64,000 nt of DNA from CAVTAV01 sp963732795 (GTDB taxonomy: Bacteria > Pseudomonadota > Alphaproteobacteria > CAVTAV01). Location: contig CAVTAV010000006.1 of NCBI GenBank assembly GCA_963732795.1, positions 682,001 through 746,000 of the forward strand, read 5' to 3'. Positions 27,326 through 36,962 of this stretch are shown piece after piece. Made by a program: the position numbers and the translations under genes. The notes below the pieces were generated by a model. It searched no databases. It was not told where the DNA came from and saw only the letters and a program-made list of their open reading frames with translations. Each line of letters starts with the position of its first letter. Position 1 is the first letter of the stretch.

Positions 27326-27553
27326 ATGGCGGCGACCGCGGTCCGCAACACCATCCGGCGGCTCCGCTTCGAGGCGGGCGAGATGACCCAGCAGGAGCTC
27401 GCGGACCGCACCGGCGTCACCCGTCAGACCATCATCGCTGTCGAAGCCGCCAAATACGCGCCGTCCCTCGATCTCGCCTTCCGCATCGCCGAGGTGTTCG
27501 AAGTGCCGCTCGAGGACGTGTTTCAGTACGGACCGCTCAAGAGACGTTTGTGA
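27326..27553 (+). CDS. XRE-family transcriptional regulator
   Basis: 75 residues, essentially one HTH_3 domain: IRRLRFEAGEMTQQELADRT, then GVTRQTIIAVEAAKYAPS, and LDLAFRIAEVFEVPLEDVF. This short form usually accompanies a small membrane protein, as here, with GGATG overlap-like spacing. It probably binds the palindromic GGACAT sites upstream and autoregulates the pair. It is convergent with the NTF2-like gene. Confidence 0.9.
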   Translation: MAATAVRNTIRRLRFEAGEMTQQELADRTGVTRQTIIAVEAAKYAPSLDLAFRIAEVFEVPLEDVFQYGPLKRRL

Positions 27554-27588
27554 CCAAGTGGCGAGCCGGCGCCACGTCGGCCGATCGA

Positions 27589-28140
27589 TCACTCCTTCTT
27601 GGCGTCGGCGCTCGCCGGCTTGGGCGTGCTCATGTCGTTGATGATGGCGCGCTTCGAGATCAGCCACTTGCCGTTCTGCTTGACGAATTCGTCCTCGTAG
27701 CGGCCCATCGCGGCGATCTTCGGCGTCTGGCCGTCCGGCTGGCGCATGACGGTCTGCCAATAGGCCTCGCCCTTGGCCTTGTTGCCGTCAACATCGAGGA
27801 CGAGATCGAAATAGATATGGCGGAACGGCGCGAAGGCCCGGCCCGAGGCATCCGGCTTGGCGTCCTTGTTCAGCCGGTCCTTGAGCCCCTGCACCATCTT
27901 CATGATCTCGGCATGGCCGTGCTCTGTGGAGCCGCCGGCCGTCAACTCGGCATCCTCGGTGAACACCGCGGCATAGGCCTCCGGATTGGTCGTATCCAGC
28001 GCGTACATATAGCGCGACATCAGGTTTTCGATCGCGGCGCGGTCGTCGGCGCTGGCATCCGCCGCGAGCGCCGCTGTCGTGCCGATCGCCACAAGGCCGG
28101 CCGCGAAGCAGGCGGCAATAAGACTCTTCCCTATCGTCAT
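27589..28140 (-). CDS. Secreted NTF2/SnoaL-like protein
   Basis: 183 residues. Signal peptide (LIAACFAAGLVAIGTTAALA) followed by a SnoaL_4-type cone fold: RAAIENLMSRYMYALDTTN at the start and GRYEDEFVKQNGKWLISKRA near the end. Related intracellular domains are found in ring-hydroxylating dioxygenase beta subunits and dehydratases; the secreted forms are unassigned. It is clearly paralogous to the protein at 28964-29524 (shared SRYM-ALDT motif, RHIYF/Y, EAYWQT/QAYWTT). Confidence 0.85.
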   Translation of the reverse strand: MTIGKSLIAACFAAGLVAIGTTAALAADASADDRAAIENLMSRYMYALDTTNPEAYAAVFTEDAELTAGGSTEHGHAEIMKMVQGLKDRLNKDAKPDASGRAFAPFRHIYFDLVLDVDGNKAKGEAYWQTVMRQPDGQTPKIAAMGRYEDEFVKQNGKWLISKRAIINDMSTPKPASADAKKE

Positions 28141-28411
28141 GACCTCTCTCCTTGAAATTCCCCATACAGACCAGACGCGGCTGGCGGCGACGCACGTCGC
28201 GGACCCATTTTCGATTACGCCCGAATTCTACACCGAATGGCCCCAAGCTGCCGCTGGTTTGCGCCTCCGGGCACGATGTTAGCACAAGATTTCGCGCGTC
28301 CAGCAATTTGAACATTCGGTGTGTCCGGTACGCCTGCATTTGAAATGGCGAACCAACCTAGACCTGGGCGAAGATCGCCTGCGCGATTTCCTTCGCCTGG
28401 GGGGCCTCACC

Positions 28412-28489
28412 ATGAAACTCGAAAAGCTCGCTCTGCTCGCCGAAATCGTCAGCGGCGTCGCCGCCACCCTTATCGTCCTGATCTCTCAG
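28412..28489 (+). pseudogene. Remnant of a small membrane-anchored protein
   Basis: The first 26 codons from an ATG (MKLEKLALLAEIVSGVAATL and a further short hydrophobic run) look like the start of the common one-helix proteins of unknown function. The similarity ends exactly where the opposite-strand yaiI-type gene ends, after which the frame is only the shadow of that gene. It appears to be a truncated leftover. The rest of 28141-28411 shows no gene. Confidence 0.35.
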
Positions 28490-28947
28490 GTACTGCGCCG
28501 CCTTGCGGCCTGGATCATCCGTTCGAGACTGTTGAGGAAGCGCGAGCGGTCGGCCTTCGTGAAGGCCTTCGGCCCGGTCGCGGCGCTCAGGGGATTGGCC
28601 GCGCGCCGGTCTGCCATCAGGTCGCGCATGGCCAGCGCCTGGCCAATATTCGCTTCGGTGAACGGCTCGCCGTTGGCCCGAAGCGCCGCCGCGCCGGTCT
28701 TGAGGCAATTCGCCGCAAGCACGGTGTCTTGCGTGATGCAGATGTCGCCGGGACCGGCGCGTTCGGCGATCCATTTGTCGGCGGCATCCGGCGCGCCCTC
28801 GACCACGACTGTCTCAATGAGCGGCGACGGGTTCGGCCGTATGCCGCCATTCGACACGACATAGACCTTGAGCCCGTGACGCTCGGCCACGCGCAGAACT
28901 TCCACCTTCACCGGGCAGGCGTCGGCATCCACGAAAAGCCGGGTCAC
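28486..28947 (-). CDS. YaiI/YqxD (UPF0178) family protein
   Basis: 153 residues. The family signature is at the N terminus (FVDADACPVKVEVLRVAERH), with VSNGGIRPNPSP, GDICITQDTVLAANCL and ANIGQALAMRDLM following. The fold is PIN/NYN-like with conserved acidic residues, suggesting a nuclease-related role, but no activity is established. Its length is standard and it is intact. It lies between two secreted NTF2-like paralogues on the same strand, 16 bases after the second one's stop. Confidence 0.93.
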   Translation of the reverse strand: MTRLFVDADACPVKVEVLRVAERHGLKVYVVSNGGIRPNPSPLIETVVVEGAPDAADKWIAERAGPGDICITQDTVLAANCLKTGAAALRANGEPFTEANIGQALAMRDLMADRRAANPLSAATGPKAFTKADRSRFLNSLERMIQAARRRST

Positions 28948-28963
28948 GCCTCGCTAAACGGCG

Positions 28964-29524
28964 CTATTTCTCGGCCGCAGCCGCCGGCTTTGGAGCGGGA
29001 TCGGGGATGATCACGCGCTTGGCGATCAGCCAGCTGCCGTTGATCTTGACCAGGTGATTCTCCGACACGCCGGTATCGAGCGCCTTCCAGGCCGCGCCGC
29101 CCTTGGGATCGGCGAGCAGCGTCGTCCAATAGGCCTGGGCTAGCGCCGTGTCGCCATGAACCTCGACGGTGAAATTGTAATAGATGTGGCGAGTCTTCCC
29201 GAATTTCTGATCGGGCGTCATCTTCCACTGCTTGCGGAGACCCTCGATATAGGCGTGAAGCGCGGGACGCCCCTTCTCGAGCACCTTGCCACCGATCACG
29301 ATTTCGCCGTCCGGCGCATAGACCGCGGCATAGGCGTCCGCATTGGCGGTATCGAGCGCGAACATATAGCGCGACATCGTCTCCTGGATCGACGCCCGGT
29401 CCTGCGCCTCCTGCGCCGAAAGCCCGACCGCAAATGCCGGCGCCGCCGCGAACCCGAGCGCCAGAGCCACGCCGGCCGCCGCAGCGACAGCGCGAATACG
29501 AATTCCCATAGATTGAGTCTGCAT
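28964..29524 (-). CDS. Secreted NTF2/SnoaL-like protein, paralogue
   Basis: 186 residues. Signal peptide (GVALALGFAAAPAFA) and a SnoaL-like domain: RASIQETMSRYMFALDTANA, TRHIYYNFTVEVHGD and NGSWLIAKRVIIPDP. The C terminus is Ala/Pro/Lys-rich. It closely resembles the protein at 27589-28140 in domain order and motifs, so the two arose by duplication. Substrate and function are unknown. Confidence 0.85.
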   Translation of the reverse strand: MQTQSMGIRIRAVAAAAGVALALGFAAAPAFAVGLSAQEAQDRASIQETMSRYMFALDTANADAYAAVYAPDGEIVIGGKVLEKGRPALHAYIEGLRKQWKMTPDQKFGKTRHIYYNFTVEVHGDTALAQAYWTTLLADPKGGAAWKALDTGVSENHLVKINGSWLIAKRVIIPDPAPKPAAAAEK

Positions 29525-29600
29525 CGAAAGCTCCCTCCCGTTGGATGGCGAGACGATAGCACCGACGTCGTAAGCTTGTCATTCCGGTTGTGGATGCAGC

Positions 29601-29671
29601 GTCATCGCGAGGCGCGGTGCGCGCCGGGGCGATCCCGAAAGTCCGGATTGCGTCGCTTTGTTCGCAATGAC
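29601..29671. repeat. BIME-like palindromic repeat pair A
   Basis: GTCATCGCGAGG... ending GCGATCC, then GGATTGCGTCGC... ending CGCAATGAC in inverted orientation. It belongs to the same family as 37323-37400, 45019-45108 and 50079-50159. It lies between the NTF2-like gene and the pheT stop. Confidence 0.75.
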
Positions 29672-29680
29672 GACCGAGAT

Positions 29681-32080
29681 CTACGCCCGGAGAACGCCCC
29701 CCGTCGCCTTGGCAACGGCCGCGACGATCTTGTCGGCGACGGCGTCGATCTCCTTGTCCGTCAAGGTCGCCTCTTTGGGCTCAAGCCGGACCGAGATCGC
29801 GAGCGACTTCTTACCTTCTTCGACGCCCTTGCCTTCATACACGTCGAAAATGCCGACAGACGAAATAAGCGTCTTATCCGCGCTCTGGGCCGCTTGGATC
29901 AGGGCCTGGGCCGGGACGTCGCGGTCGACGACGAAGGCGAAGTCGCGCTCGACGGCCTGGAGGTCCGAGACGGTGAGCTTGGGCCGGGTGCGCGAGGCCT
30001 TGGCTTTGGGCGACGGCAGATCGTCCAAGCAAATCTCGAAACCGACCAGCGGGCCTTTGACGTCGAGGGCGTCGAGCACGGCCGGGTGAATTTCGCCGAA
30101 CGCCGCGAGCACGTTGGGGCCGAGCTTCAAGAGCCCCGAGCGGCCCGGATGATACCAGCCCGGCGCCTCGGCCACGGCCTGGACGCGGTCGGTGGGGACG
30201 CCCAGCGCGCGGATGGTCTCGATCGCATCGGCCTTGGCGTCGAAGGCATCGACCGGCGTCGGCTTCGTCGCCCAATGGCGCTCGGTCCTGTCGCCGCGTC
30301 GAATCCCCGCCGCGATGATGGCCTGGCCCTCCGGCGTGTCGTCGCTATAGGCGGGCCCGACCTCGAACAAGCCGACATTGGCGAAGCCGCGATCGACATT
30401 GCGGCCCGCCGCCCGGATGAGATTGGGCAGCAATGAGGGGCGCATGGCGTCGAGATCCGCGCTGATCGGATTTTCAAGCGTCAGCTCCGGCTTCGCGCCG
30501 CCAAACAGGTCCGCATCGGCCTGAGGCACGAAGGACCAGGTGACGGTCTCGGCCAAGCCCCGGCCGGCAAGCACCCGTCGGGCCAGCCGGCGGCGGCGCT
30601 CTGCTGGGTCGGTGGCCGGTCTTGCCGCGCCACGGTCCGATTCCAAGGGCGTCGCCGGGATCTTGTCGTAGCCGTGGATGCGCAGGATTTCCTCGACCAG
30701 ATCGGCCTCGCCGTCGATATCGTGCCGCCAGGACGGGACGACCGCGCCGAGATCCGGCCCGTCATGCTGCACGAGGAAGCCGAGCGACTGGAGGATGCGG
30801 ATTTGCTCGACCTGCGGCAGGTCGACGCCGCCGAGGGTCGCCACGCGGTCGGTGCGGAGCCGAACGGTCTGATGCCGGTCCGGCGCCTCGCCCGCGACCA
30901 CGAGCTCGCTCGGGGTGCCGCCGCAGAATTCCAGGATCATGGCGGTCGCGCGCTCCATGCCGGGGATGGTGCCGGCCGGATCGACGCCACGCTCGAAGCG
31001 GTAGCGGGCGTCCGATTCGATGCCGAGCATCCGCCCTGTGCGCGCCGTGCGGATCGGATCGAACAGCGCCGATTCGACATAGACGTTCACCGTCTCCTCG
31101 GTGCTGCCCGTGTCCTCGCCGCCCATCACGCCGCCGAGCCCTAAGGCCTTCTTCTCGTCGGCGATGACGCACATCTCGGAATCGAGGGCATAAGTCTTGC
31201 CGTCGAGGGCGAGGAGTTCTTCGCCGTCCCGCGCGAGGCGAACAATGATGTCGCCGTCGAGCTTGTCGGCGTCATAGACGTGCAGCGGCCGGGCGTATTC
31301 GTAGGAGATGTAGTTGGTGATATCGACGAGCGCCGAGATCGGGCGGAGGCCGATCGCGGTCAGCCGCCGCTGCATCCAGTCCGGGCTCGGGCCGTTCTTC
31401 ACGCCTTTGATCATTCGGCCGACGAACATCGGGCAGGCGGATTCATTGCCCTTGAGGTCGAGCCTGACGCCCGTTTCGCTTTTGAACCGGCCGGGAACCT
31501 CCTCGATCTTGCCCGGCTTGAACGCGCCGATGCCGGCGGCGGCGAGGTCCCGCGCGATGCCGTAGACGCCGAGCGCCTCCGCGCGGTTCGGCGTGATCGC
31601 GATGTCGAAGACCGGATCGTCGAGCCCGGCGACCGCGGCGAAGGGCGCGCCGATCGCGGCGTCGTCAGGCAATTCGATAATGCTGCCGTGCTCGTCCGAA
31701 AGCCCCATCTCGCGCTCGGAGCAGAGCATCCCGCTCGATTCGACGCCGCGGATCTTGGTCGGCTTCAGCACCATGCCGGAGCCCGGGATCGTTGTGCCGC
31801 TCGGCGCGAACACGCCTTTGAGGCCGGTCCGCGCATTGGGCGCGCCGCAAACGACCTGAAGGGTGCCGAATTTGGTTTCGATCATGCAGACCTGGAGCCG
31901 GTCGGCATCCGGGTGCGGCTTTGCCTCGACCACGCGGCCGACGGTGAACGGCGCCAGAAGCGCCGAGCGATCGGTGATGGATTCGACTTCGAGACCGAGG
32001 CTGGTCAGCGCCGTCGCGATGGTGGCGACATCGGCGTCGGTCTCGAGATGGTCCTTGAGCCAGGAAAGGGTGAACTTCAT
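29681..32080 (-). CDS. pheT: Phenylalanine-tRNA ligase beta subunit
   Basis: 799 residues, standard length, intact. It begins MKFTLSWLKDHLETDADV; a longer in-frame extension to 32239 is only the shadow of pheS. The tRNA-binding OB domain (GRVVEAKPHPDADRLQVC) follows, then B3/B4 editing domain, B5 domain, the catalytic-like core, and the FDX-ACB anticodon-binding domain at the end (ERDFAFVVDRDVPAQALIQA). It forms the alpha2-beta2 enzyme with PheS. The ATG overlaps the pheS stop (ATGA), giving translational coupling. Confidence 0.97.
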   Translation of the reverse strand: MKFTLSWLKDHLETDADVATIATALTSLGLEVESITDRSALLAPFTVGRVVEAKPHPDADRLQVCMIETKFGTLQVVCGAPNARTGLKGVFAPSGTTIPGSGMVLKPTKIRGVESSGMLCSEREMGLSDEHGSIIELPDDAAIGAPFAAVAGLDDPVFDIAITPNRAEALGVYGIARDLAAAGIGAFKPGKIEEVPGRFKSETGVRLDLKGNESACPMFVGRMIKGVKNGPSPDWMQRRLTAIGLRPISALVDITNYISYEYARPLHVYDADKLDGDIIVRLARDGEELLALDGKTYALDSEMCVIADEKKALGLGGVMGGEDTGSTEETVNVYVESALFDPIRTARTGRMLGIESDARYRFERGVDPAGTIPGMERATAMILEFCGGTPSELVVAGEAPDRHQTVRLRTDRVATLGGVDLPQVEQIRILQSLGFLVQHDGPDLGAVVPSWRHDIDGEADLVEEILRIHGYDKIPATPLESDRGAARPATDPAERRRRLARRVLAGRGLAETVTWSFVPQADADLFGGAKPELTLENPISADLDAMRPSLLPNLIRAAGRNVDRGFANVGLFEVGPAYSDDTPEGQAIIAAGIRRGDRTERHWATKPTPVDAFDAKADAIETIRALGVPTDRVQAVAEAPGWYHPGRSGLLKLGPNVLAAFGEIHPAVLDALDVKGPLVGFEICLDDLPSPKAKASRTRPKLTVSDLQAVERDFAFVVDRDVPAQALIQAAQSADKTLISSVGIFDVYEGKGVEEGKKSLAISVRLEPKEATLTDKEIDAVADKIVAAVAKATGGVLRA

Positions 32081-33152
32081 CGGCTGAGCCCCGTCGCGAG
32101 AGTGGGGACATCCAGCGCGGCGAAGCCGTAATGCCTCAGCCAGCGAAGGTCGGAGTCGAAAAAGGCGCGGAGATCGGGGATGCCGTATTTCAGCATTGCC
32201 GCGCGCTCGATTCCCATACCGAAAGCAAAGCCTTGCCATTCCGTGGGATTAATTCCCACGGCTTTCAGCACCTTCGGATGAACCATGCCGCAGCCGAGAA
32301 TCTCCAGCCAATCCTCGCCTTCGCCGATCTTCAGCTCGCCGCCCTTGTAGGAGCAGCCGATATCCAATTCGGCGGACGGCTCGGTGAACGGGAAATAGCT
32401 CGGCCGGAAGCGGACCTTGAGGCTGTCCACCTCGAAGAACAGCTTGGCGAATTCGGCGAGGCAGCCCTTCAAGTGGCCCATATGGCTGGTCTTGTCGATG
32501 ACGAGGCCTTCGACCTGATGGAAGGTGGGGGTGTGGGTCATGTCCCAGTCGCAGCGATAGGTGCGGCCGGGCGCGATGATCCGCAAGGGCGGCTTCTCGC
32601 TCATCATGGTGCGGATCTGGACCGGCGAGGTGTGGGTCCTGAGCAGCTTGCGCGTGCCGTCCTCTTTCGCCTTCAGATAGAACGTATCGTGCATCTGCCG
32701 CGCGGGATGCTCCGGCGGGATGTTGAGGGCGGTGAAATTGTGGAAGTCGTCCTCGATATCGGGGCCGAGCGCGACGGTGAAGCCCATGGCGCGCGAAGAT
32801 CGCCGTGATCTCCTCGATCACCTGGCTCACCGGATGAAGCGTGCCCTGGGCCTCGGGCGCGGATGGGGAGCGTGATGTCGATGCGCTCCTCGGCCAGCCG
32901 GGCTTCGAGCGCGGCGGCCTTGAGGCGCGTCGACGCTTGCTCGATCTCCGCCGTGATCCGGTCCTTGAGCGCGTTATAGGCGGGACCGGCGGCTTTGCGT
33001 TCCTCGGGCGCCATGGCGCCGAGGCCCTTCATCAGCTCCGTGACCCGGCCCTTCTTGCCGAGCGCGGCGACGCGGGCGCGCTCCAAGTCCTCGATCGATC
33101 CGGCGGCGCGGATCGCGTCGGTCAGCTCTTTTTCGAGAGCATTCGTATCCAT
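32077..33152 (-). CDS. pheS: Phenylalanine-tRNA ligase alpha subunit, two frameshifts
   Basis: About 358 codons. The N-terminal coiled coil (MDTNALEKELTDAIRAAGSI) and the class II core are visible. Motif 2 is around RIIAPGRTYRCDWDMTHTP with FHQVEGL, motif 3 in AFGMGIERAAMLKYGI. The frame changes near 32868 and 32793, around HPVSQVIEEITAIFA, with no conserved residue lost. Being essential and single-copy, it must be functional in the cell, so the breaks are most likely assembly errors. It charges tRNA-Phe with its beta partner. Confidence 0.95.
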
Positions 33153-33174
33153 TGTCCAAACCCATGAAATGCAA

Positions 33175-33199
33175 ACGGGGATCGCACGGCGACCCCCGT
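33175..33199 (-). promoter_or_regulatory. Hairpin in the rplT-pheS gap, possible attenuator
   Basis: On the minus strand ACGGGG and CCCCGT pair around a 13-base loop and are followed by TTTGCATTTC, about 20 bases before the pheS ATG. Position resembles an intrinsic terminator ahead of pheST, as in E. coli, but no Phe-rich leader peptide is visible and the T run is poor. Confidence 0.35.
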
Positions 33200-33233
33200 C
33201 TACACGAAACTGGACTGCCGGAAGGGGGCCGCG

Positions 33234-33600
33234 TCAGGCGGCCTTGCCGAGAGCCTTTTGCGCTTCCCCGACAAGAGCCTTGAAGGCCTCAGGCTCCCGG
33301 ACGGCGAGATCGGCCAGAATCTTGCGGTCGACCTCGATGCCGGAGAGCTTGAGGCCGTTGATAAATCGACCATAGGTGAGGCCGGCCTCGCGCGCGGCAG
33401 CGTTGATGCGCTGAATCCAGAGCGCGCGGAAATTCCGCTTTCTGACCCGCCGGTCGCGATAGGCATATTGCAGGCCCTTCTCGACCGCCTGCTTGGCGAT
33501 GCGGATCGTGTTCTTGCGCCGGCCGCGATAGCCCTTGGCGGCTTTGAGAACTTTGCTTGTGCTTGGCGTGGGCGGTCGTCCCGCGTTTTACTCGTGCCAT
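33234..33600 (-). CDS. rplT: 50S ribosomal protein L20, one frameshift
   Basis: About 121 codons. It starts MARVKRGTTAHAKHK; removing one C at about 33558 gives the family continuation KVLKAAKGYRGRRKNTIRIA. The C-terminal domain (GLTYGRFINGLKLSGIEVDR, then ILADLAV) is intact. L20 is an early assembly protein that binds 23S rRNA. Essential in most bacteria, so the break is most likely an error. It follows rpmI by 12 bases. Confidence 0.95.
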
Positions 33601-33612
33601 GTCCGCCTCCCG

Positions 33613-33809
33613 CTAGCTGTAGCAGGTACTTCTTGACGATCTTGGCGTCCTGAGGCGCCAGAATGGTCGTGCCGCGCTGATTGCGGATCTGCTTGTTGGT
33701 GCGCTTGATCATGCCGTGCTGCTTGTTGGCCTGATTGGCGCGCACCTTGCCGGTGGCGGTGAAGCTGAAACGCTTCTTGGCGCCCGCTCTTGGATTTGAG
33801 CTTGGGCAT
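33613..33809 (-). CDS. rpmI: 50S ribosomal protein L35, frame breaks
   Basis: About 65 codons. MPKLKSKSG is followed, after removal of one G near 33784, by AKKRFSFTATGKVRANQANK and KQHGMIKRTNKQIRNQRGTT. A second small break at about 33623 separates KIVKKYL from the expected YS end and stop (TAG at 33613-33615). Both breaks are in short G/C runs. The gene heads the ribosomal protein-pheST run; infC, its usual upstream neighbour, is 6.4 kb away. Confidence 0.93.
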
Positions 33810-33941
33810 TTTGCTTCCCTTTTTGTTCGGGTGTTCACGAAGCTTTTGGGCCGCCACGGCAATGCCCTAAATGGCCGGGCCCGCCCGAAAAGTGCCGAGG
33901 GTTATACTGGGGAGAACGCGGGAAGGCAAGGGGCGAGGGGG

Positions 33942-34973
33942 TTATCCGGCCCGCGCGACGGCCGATTCATCGAGCAGCCATACCTCCGCCGCCTGCCGTC
34001 CCGCATCATGAAGCTGCCGCACCAGCGCCGGCGTGGGCAGGCTTTCGTGGTTTTGGGCGGCGATGGACGGAGCCGTCGATGGTCTCAAGGCTGTGGGCGG
34101 CGGCGCGGGCAAGCAGGGTCGGCATCGGCGGGCTGGACTGGTGGCCGAGATCGGCGAGATGGGCGAGGCGCTCCAAGTCGGCTTCGAGCGGGCGGGCGAA
34201 GCCGGCGAGGCGGAGATTGGCGGCGATGTCGCGGGTTGGGATCGCTGCGTGTGCCGGCCCGGAGGGCAATAGCTTGACGAGCAAGGTCCTATCGGCCGTG
34301 CCGGCTTCGATCAGCGGCAGGATCGGCGGGTTGGCGGTGAGGCCGCCGTCCCAATAGGGCTCGCGGTTGATCCAGACCGTGTCGTGGATTTGCGGCAGGC
34401 AGGCCGAAGCCAGGAGCGCGTCATGGCTCAGATCCGCTTCGGTGAAGATGCGCGGGGTGAAACTTCGGGCATTGGTGGCCGAGATGAACAGGCGGAAGGG
34501 AGGGTCTTTCTTGATGCGCCTCACATCGACGGTCGTCGGCTACGATCTCGATCAGCGGATTGCCATGCCGTCCGAGGCCGTTCTTGGTCCACAGAAACGG
34601 CGCGGCCCATTGCGCCACCGAGGCCGATTTCGCGACCGCCGCCCAGAACAGCCCCAGCGCCTCGCGCGCGCCGTCGCGGCCATTCTTGGCAAATCCCGAG
34701 GCCATTACGGCGGCGTTCAGCGCGCCGGCCGAGGCGCCGCTGATGGCGACGGGGTGGAAGTCGTCCTCCTCCAACAGCCGGTCGAGCGCGCCCCAGGTGA
34801 AGGCGCCGAGCGCGCCGCCGCCTTGGAGCGCCAGATTGATCGGACGGTCGCCGAGTTTGCCGGAGGTCGCGCGGCGGGCGCTGAAACAAGCGCGGCAGAC
34901 GCGCGCGCAGGCCCGGCCAGAGCCAGGACCTCGCGAATCCGCCGCCGGTGCCGGGCGTGTTGATCGCTGCCAT
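33942..34973 (-). CDS. Patatin-like phospholipase, frame breaks
   Basis: About 343 codons. The oxyanion loop (NLALQGGGALGAFTWG) and nucleophile elbow (ISGASAGALNAAVMA, GxSxG) give the Ser, and WDGGLTANPP gives the DG/A dyad Asp. The frame changes near 34880, 34540 and 34065. The corrected C terminus ends HDAGRQAAEVWLLDESAVAR. No signal peptide, so a cytoplasmic lipid acyl hydrolase is likely, as for the many alphaproteobacterial relatives. The ATG at 34973 is chosen because it directly precedes an arginine-rich amphipathic start. Confidence 0.85.
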
Positions 34974-35310
34974 TCCTCGTCCTTGCGCGTTTCGAACTCG
35001 TCGGGCCCGGCCCGCGAGGATGATTGCAACGCAACAATTTCTTTGTGGCGGAACTATGTCTCCCGAGCATTCGAAGCCGGTCTCGGGCCGCGAGGAGCGG
35101 GGCGAATGACGGTTAATCATATGTTAATGCGTGAGAATATTATGAGGCGGCGGAGCGTCTGCCGAAATCACGGGCAGTCCGGCTTGCGAATGCTGCATCT
35201 GCGAAGGTTTCCCGTCGCCCCTTGAGATCTACCGCCGCAAGCGCCAAGCTTGGCCGGACCCGGAGACCAGCACGCTCCGGCCGCCGAAAAGAATAGGGGG
35301 ACCCGAATCC

Positions 35311-36259
35311 ATGAACGCAAAGATCGTTGCCGGGCTCGCGCTCGCGCTTGCCTCTCTGATGCCGCTCGCCGCCCAGGCCGCGTCTTGCGACAAGGCCTGT
35401 CTCGAGGACATCGCGGCTCAATATCGCGCCGCCTATGTGAACCACGACCCGAGCGCCTTCCGATCGCGAAGACCGTGCGGTTCTCCGAGAACAATGTCGC
35501 GATGCCGTTCCCCGATGGGAGTTGGGACACGGTCACCAAGGAGCTCGGCCCGCCCCTGACCTTCTCCGATCCCCGGACCGGCCAGGTCGCGGTCATCACC
35601 GCCATCATGCAGCGGCGAGATCCCGGGCTTCCTCGCGATCCGGCTCAGGGTCGAGAACGGCGAGATCACCGAAATCGAGCATATGCTCTCGACCAAGCGC
35701 AACCTCTCCAGCCCGCCGACGCCGATCGGCGATGTCGCGAAATATGCCCATGAGCCGGTGATCGAGCAGACCGTGCCGACGGCGGACCGGATGCTCGCGC
35801 GATGAGATCATCAAGCTCGGCGACGGCTATTTCAAAACGCTCCAGCGCAACGACGGCACGATCCACACGCGCTTCGCGCCCGACGCCACGCGGCGCGAGA
35901 ACGGCATGATGTTCAAGGACATCGAAGGCGGCTTCAAGTCGGGCTATTACTTTTTCAACAACCGGGTGCGGCGGATGCCGATCCTCGTCGACGAGGCGCG
36001 GCAGATCGTGCTGTTCCGCGGCTTCATCGACCACAAGGGCGTGCTCGACACCTACAAAACGACCGACGGCCAGGAGCGGAAGTCCATTTTCCAGGAGCCG
36101 CAGACCTGGGACTTCCTGGAGATGTTCAAGATGAAGAACAATGCGATCGCGGCGGTCGAAGCGGTGTTCATCCAGGGCGAATACAATCAGCACACCCCGT
36201 GGTCCCATGCCCTCGATCCCAGCGAGTGGATCCCCACCCACATCGATCCGGTGAAGTGA
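35311..36259 (+). CDS. Secreted protein of unknown function, frame breaks
   Basis: About 315 codons. Signal peptide (GLALALASLMPLAAQA), then CDKACLEDIAAQYRAAYVNH, which looks like a SnoaL/NTF2-type start. The middle reads KTVRFSENNVAMPFPDGSWD and EITEIEHMLSTKRNLSSPPT, and the C-terminal half GYFKTLQRNDGTIHTRFAPD and GYYFFNNRVRRMP. Frame changes occur near 35465, 35612 and 35802. It belongs to a family of secreted hypothetical proteins with two NTF2-like halves; function is unknown. It is convergent with the membrane protein gene at 36261. Confidence 0.7.
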
Positions 36260-36260
36260 C

Positions 36261-36962
36261 TTAGGCGAGCAGCCCGGTCGAGGGGCGGGTTCGCCACATC
36301 AGCCACAGGACAAGGATAATTGCCAAAGGCAGGATGAATTCGGGAATGGCCTGGATCATCCGGCCGATGGCGGTCCCGGAGCGGGCGACGACCGGCTGAA
36401 GCCCCGCGTCGGCAATAACGACAATACTGCTGAGCTTGGCGATCATGGTCAGCCCGAAGCCGGCGGTGAAGACCGGAAAGGCGATGCCGCGGCGCCGGGT
36501 AAACAGGAATCCCGCCGCGAAGAGATAGAGAATCCCGGCCGAGACCCATAACGCGTGGACCCACCAGGGGATCGCGTTCATCAATGGAATGACGGGATGG
36601 TAGTCGTCACCCGGCATCTGGCCGGCCATGGCGCGGACGATCCCCATATGCCCGGTCTTGTAGGCGACGGTGATGACGGTGGCGAAGAAGCAGCTCGAGA
36701 CTTGAAGTGCGATGAAGAAGACCAGAATCCCGCGAACCGCGACGGTATCGACAATAGCCATTGCCTCGATCCTTTCGGCATAGCCGGCATAAACGCATCC
36801 CAAAGCCCAGCGCAGCGACGCGCCGCCATCCTCGATCGCCTCGGTCTCCTGGCGCATCGCCGCCGCCCATTCGTCTTTGGCCGGTGACGGCGGCAGAACA
36901 CGGCCCGCATGGCCCGCCAAAGCACGGGCGAGACGGCGAACGAGACCCGGGCGGGTCGTCAT
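36261..36962 (-). CDS. Membrane protein paired with a PadR regulator
   Basis: 233 residues. A basic cytoplasmic start with WAAAMRQETEAIEDGGASLR is followed by four hydrophobic segments (ILVFFIALQVSSCFFATVI, ALWVSAGILYLFAAGFLF, GFGLTMIAKLSSIVVIA, and FILPLAIILVLWLMW). Its ATG overlaps the PadR stop (ATGA), the common pairing in which PadR represses its own operon and a membrane protein. No transport or enzyme motif is visible; function unknown. Confidence 0.8.
   Translation of the reverse strand: MTTRPGLVRRLARALAGHAGRVLPPSPAKDEWAAAMRQETEAIEDGGASLRWALGCVYAGYAERIEAMAIVDTVAVRGILVFFIALQVSSCFFATVITVAYKTGHMGIVRAMAGQMPGDDYHPVIPLMNAIPWWVHALWVSAGILYLFAAGFLFTRRRGIAFPVFTAGFGLTMIAKLSSIVVIADAGLQPVVARSGTAIGRMIQAIPEFILPLAIILVLWLMWRTRPSTGLLA

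Noticed and set aside
27120..27553. The small membrane protein and XRE regulator as a toxin-antitoxin pair
   Set aside because: The pair matches a common membrane protein-regulator operon, and the first protein lacks toxin features; size alone is not enough.
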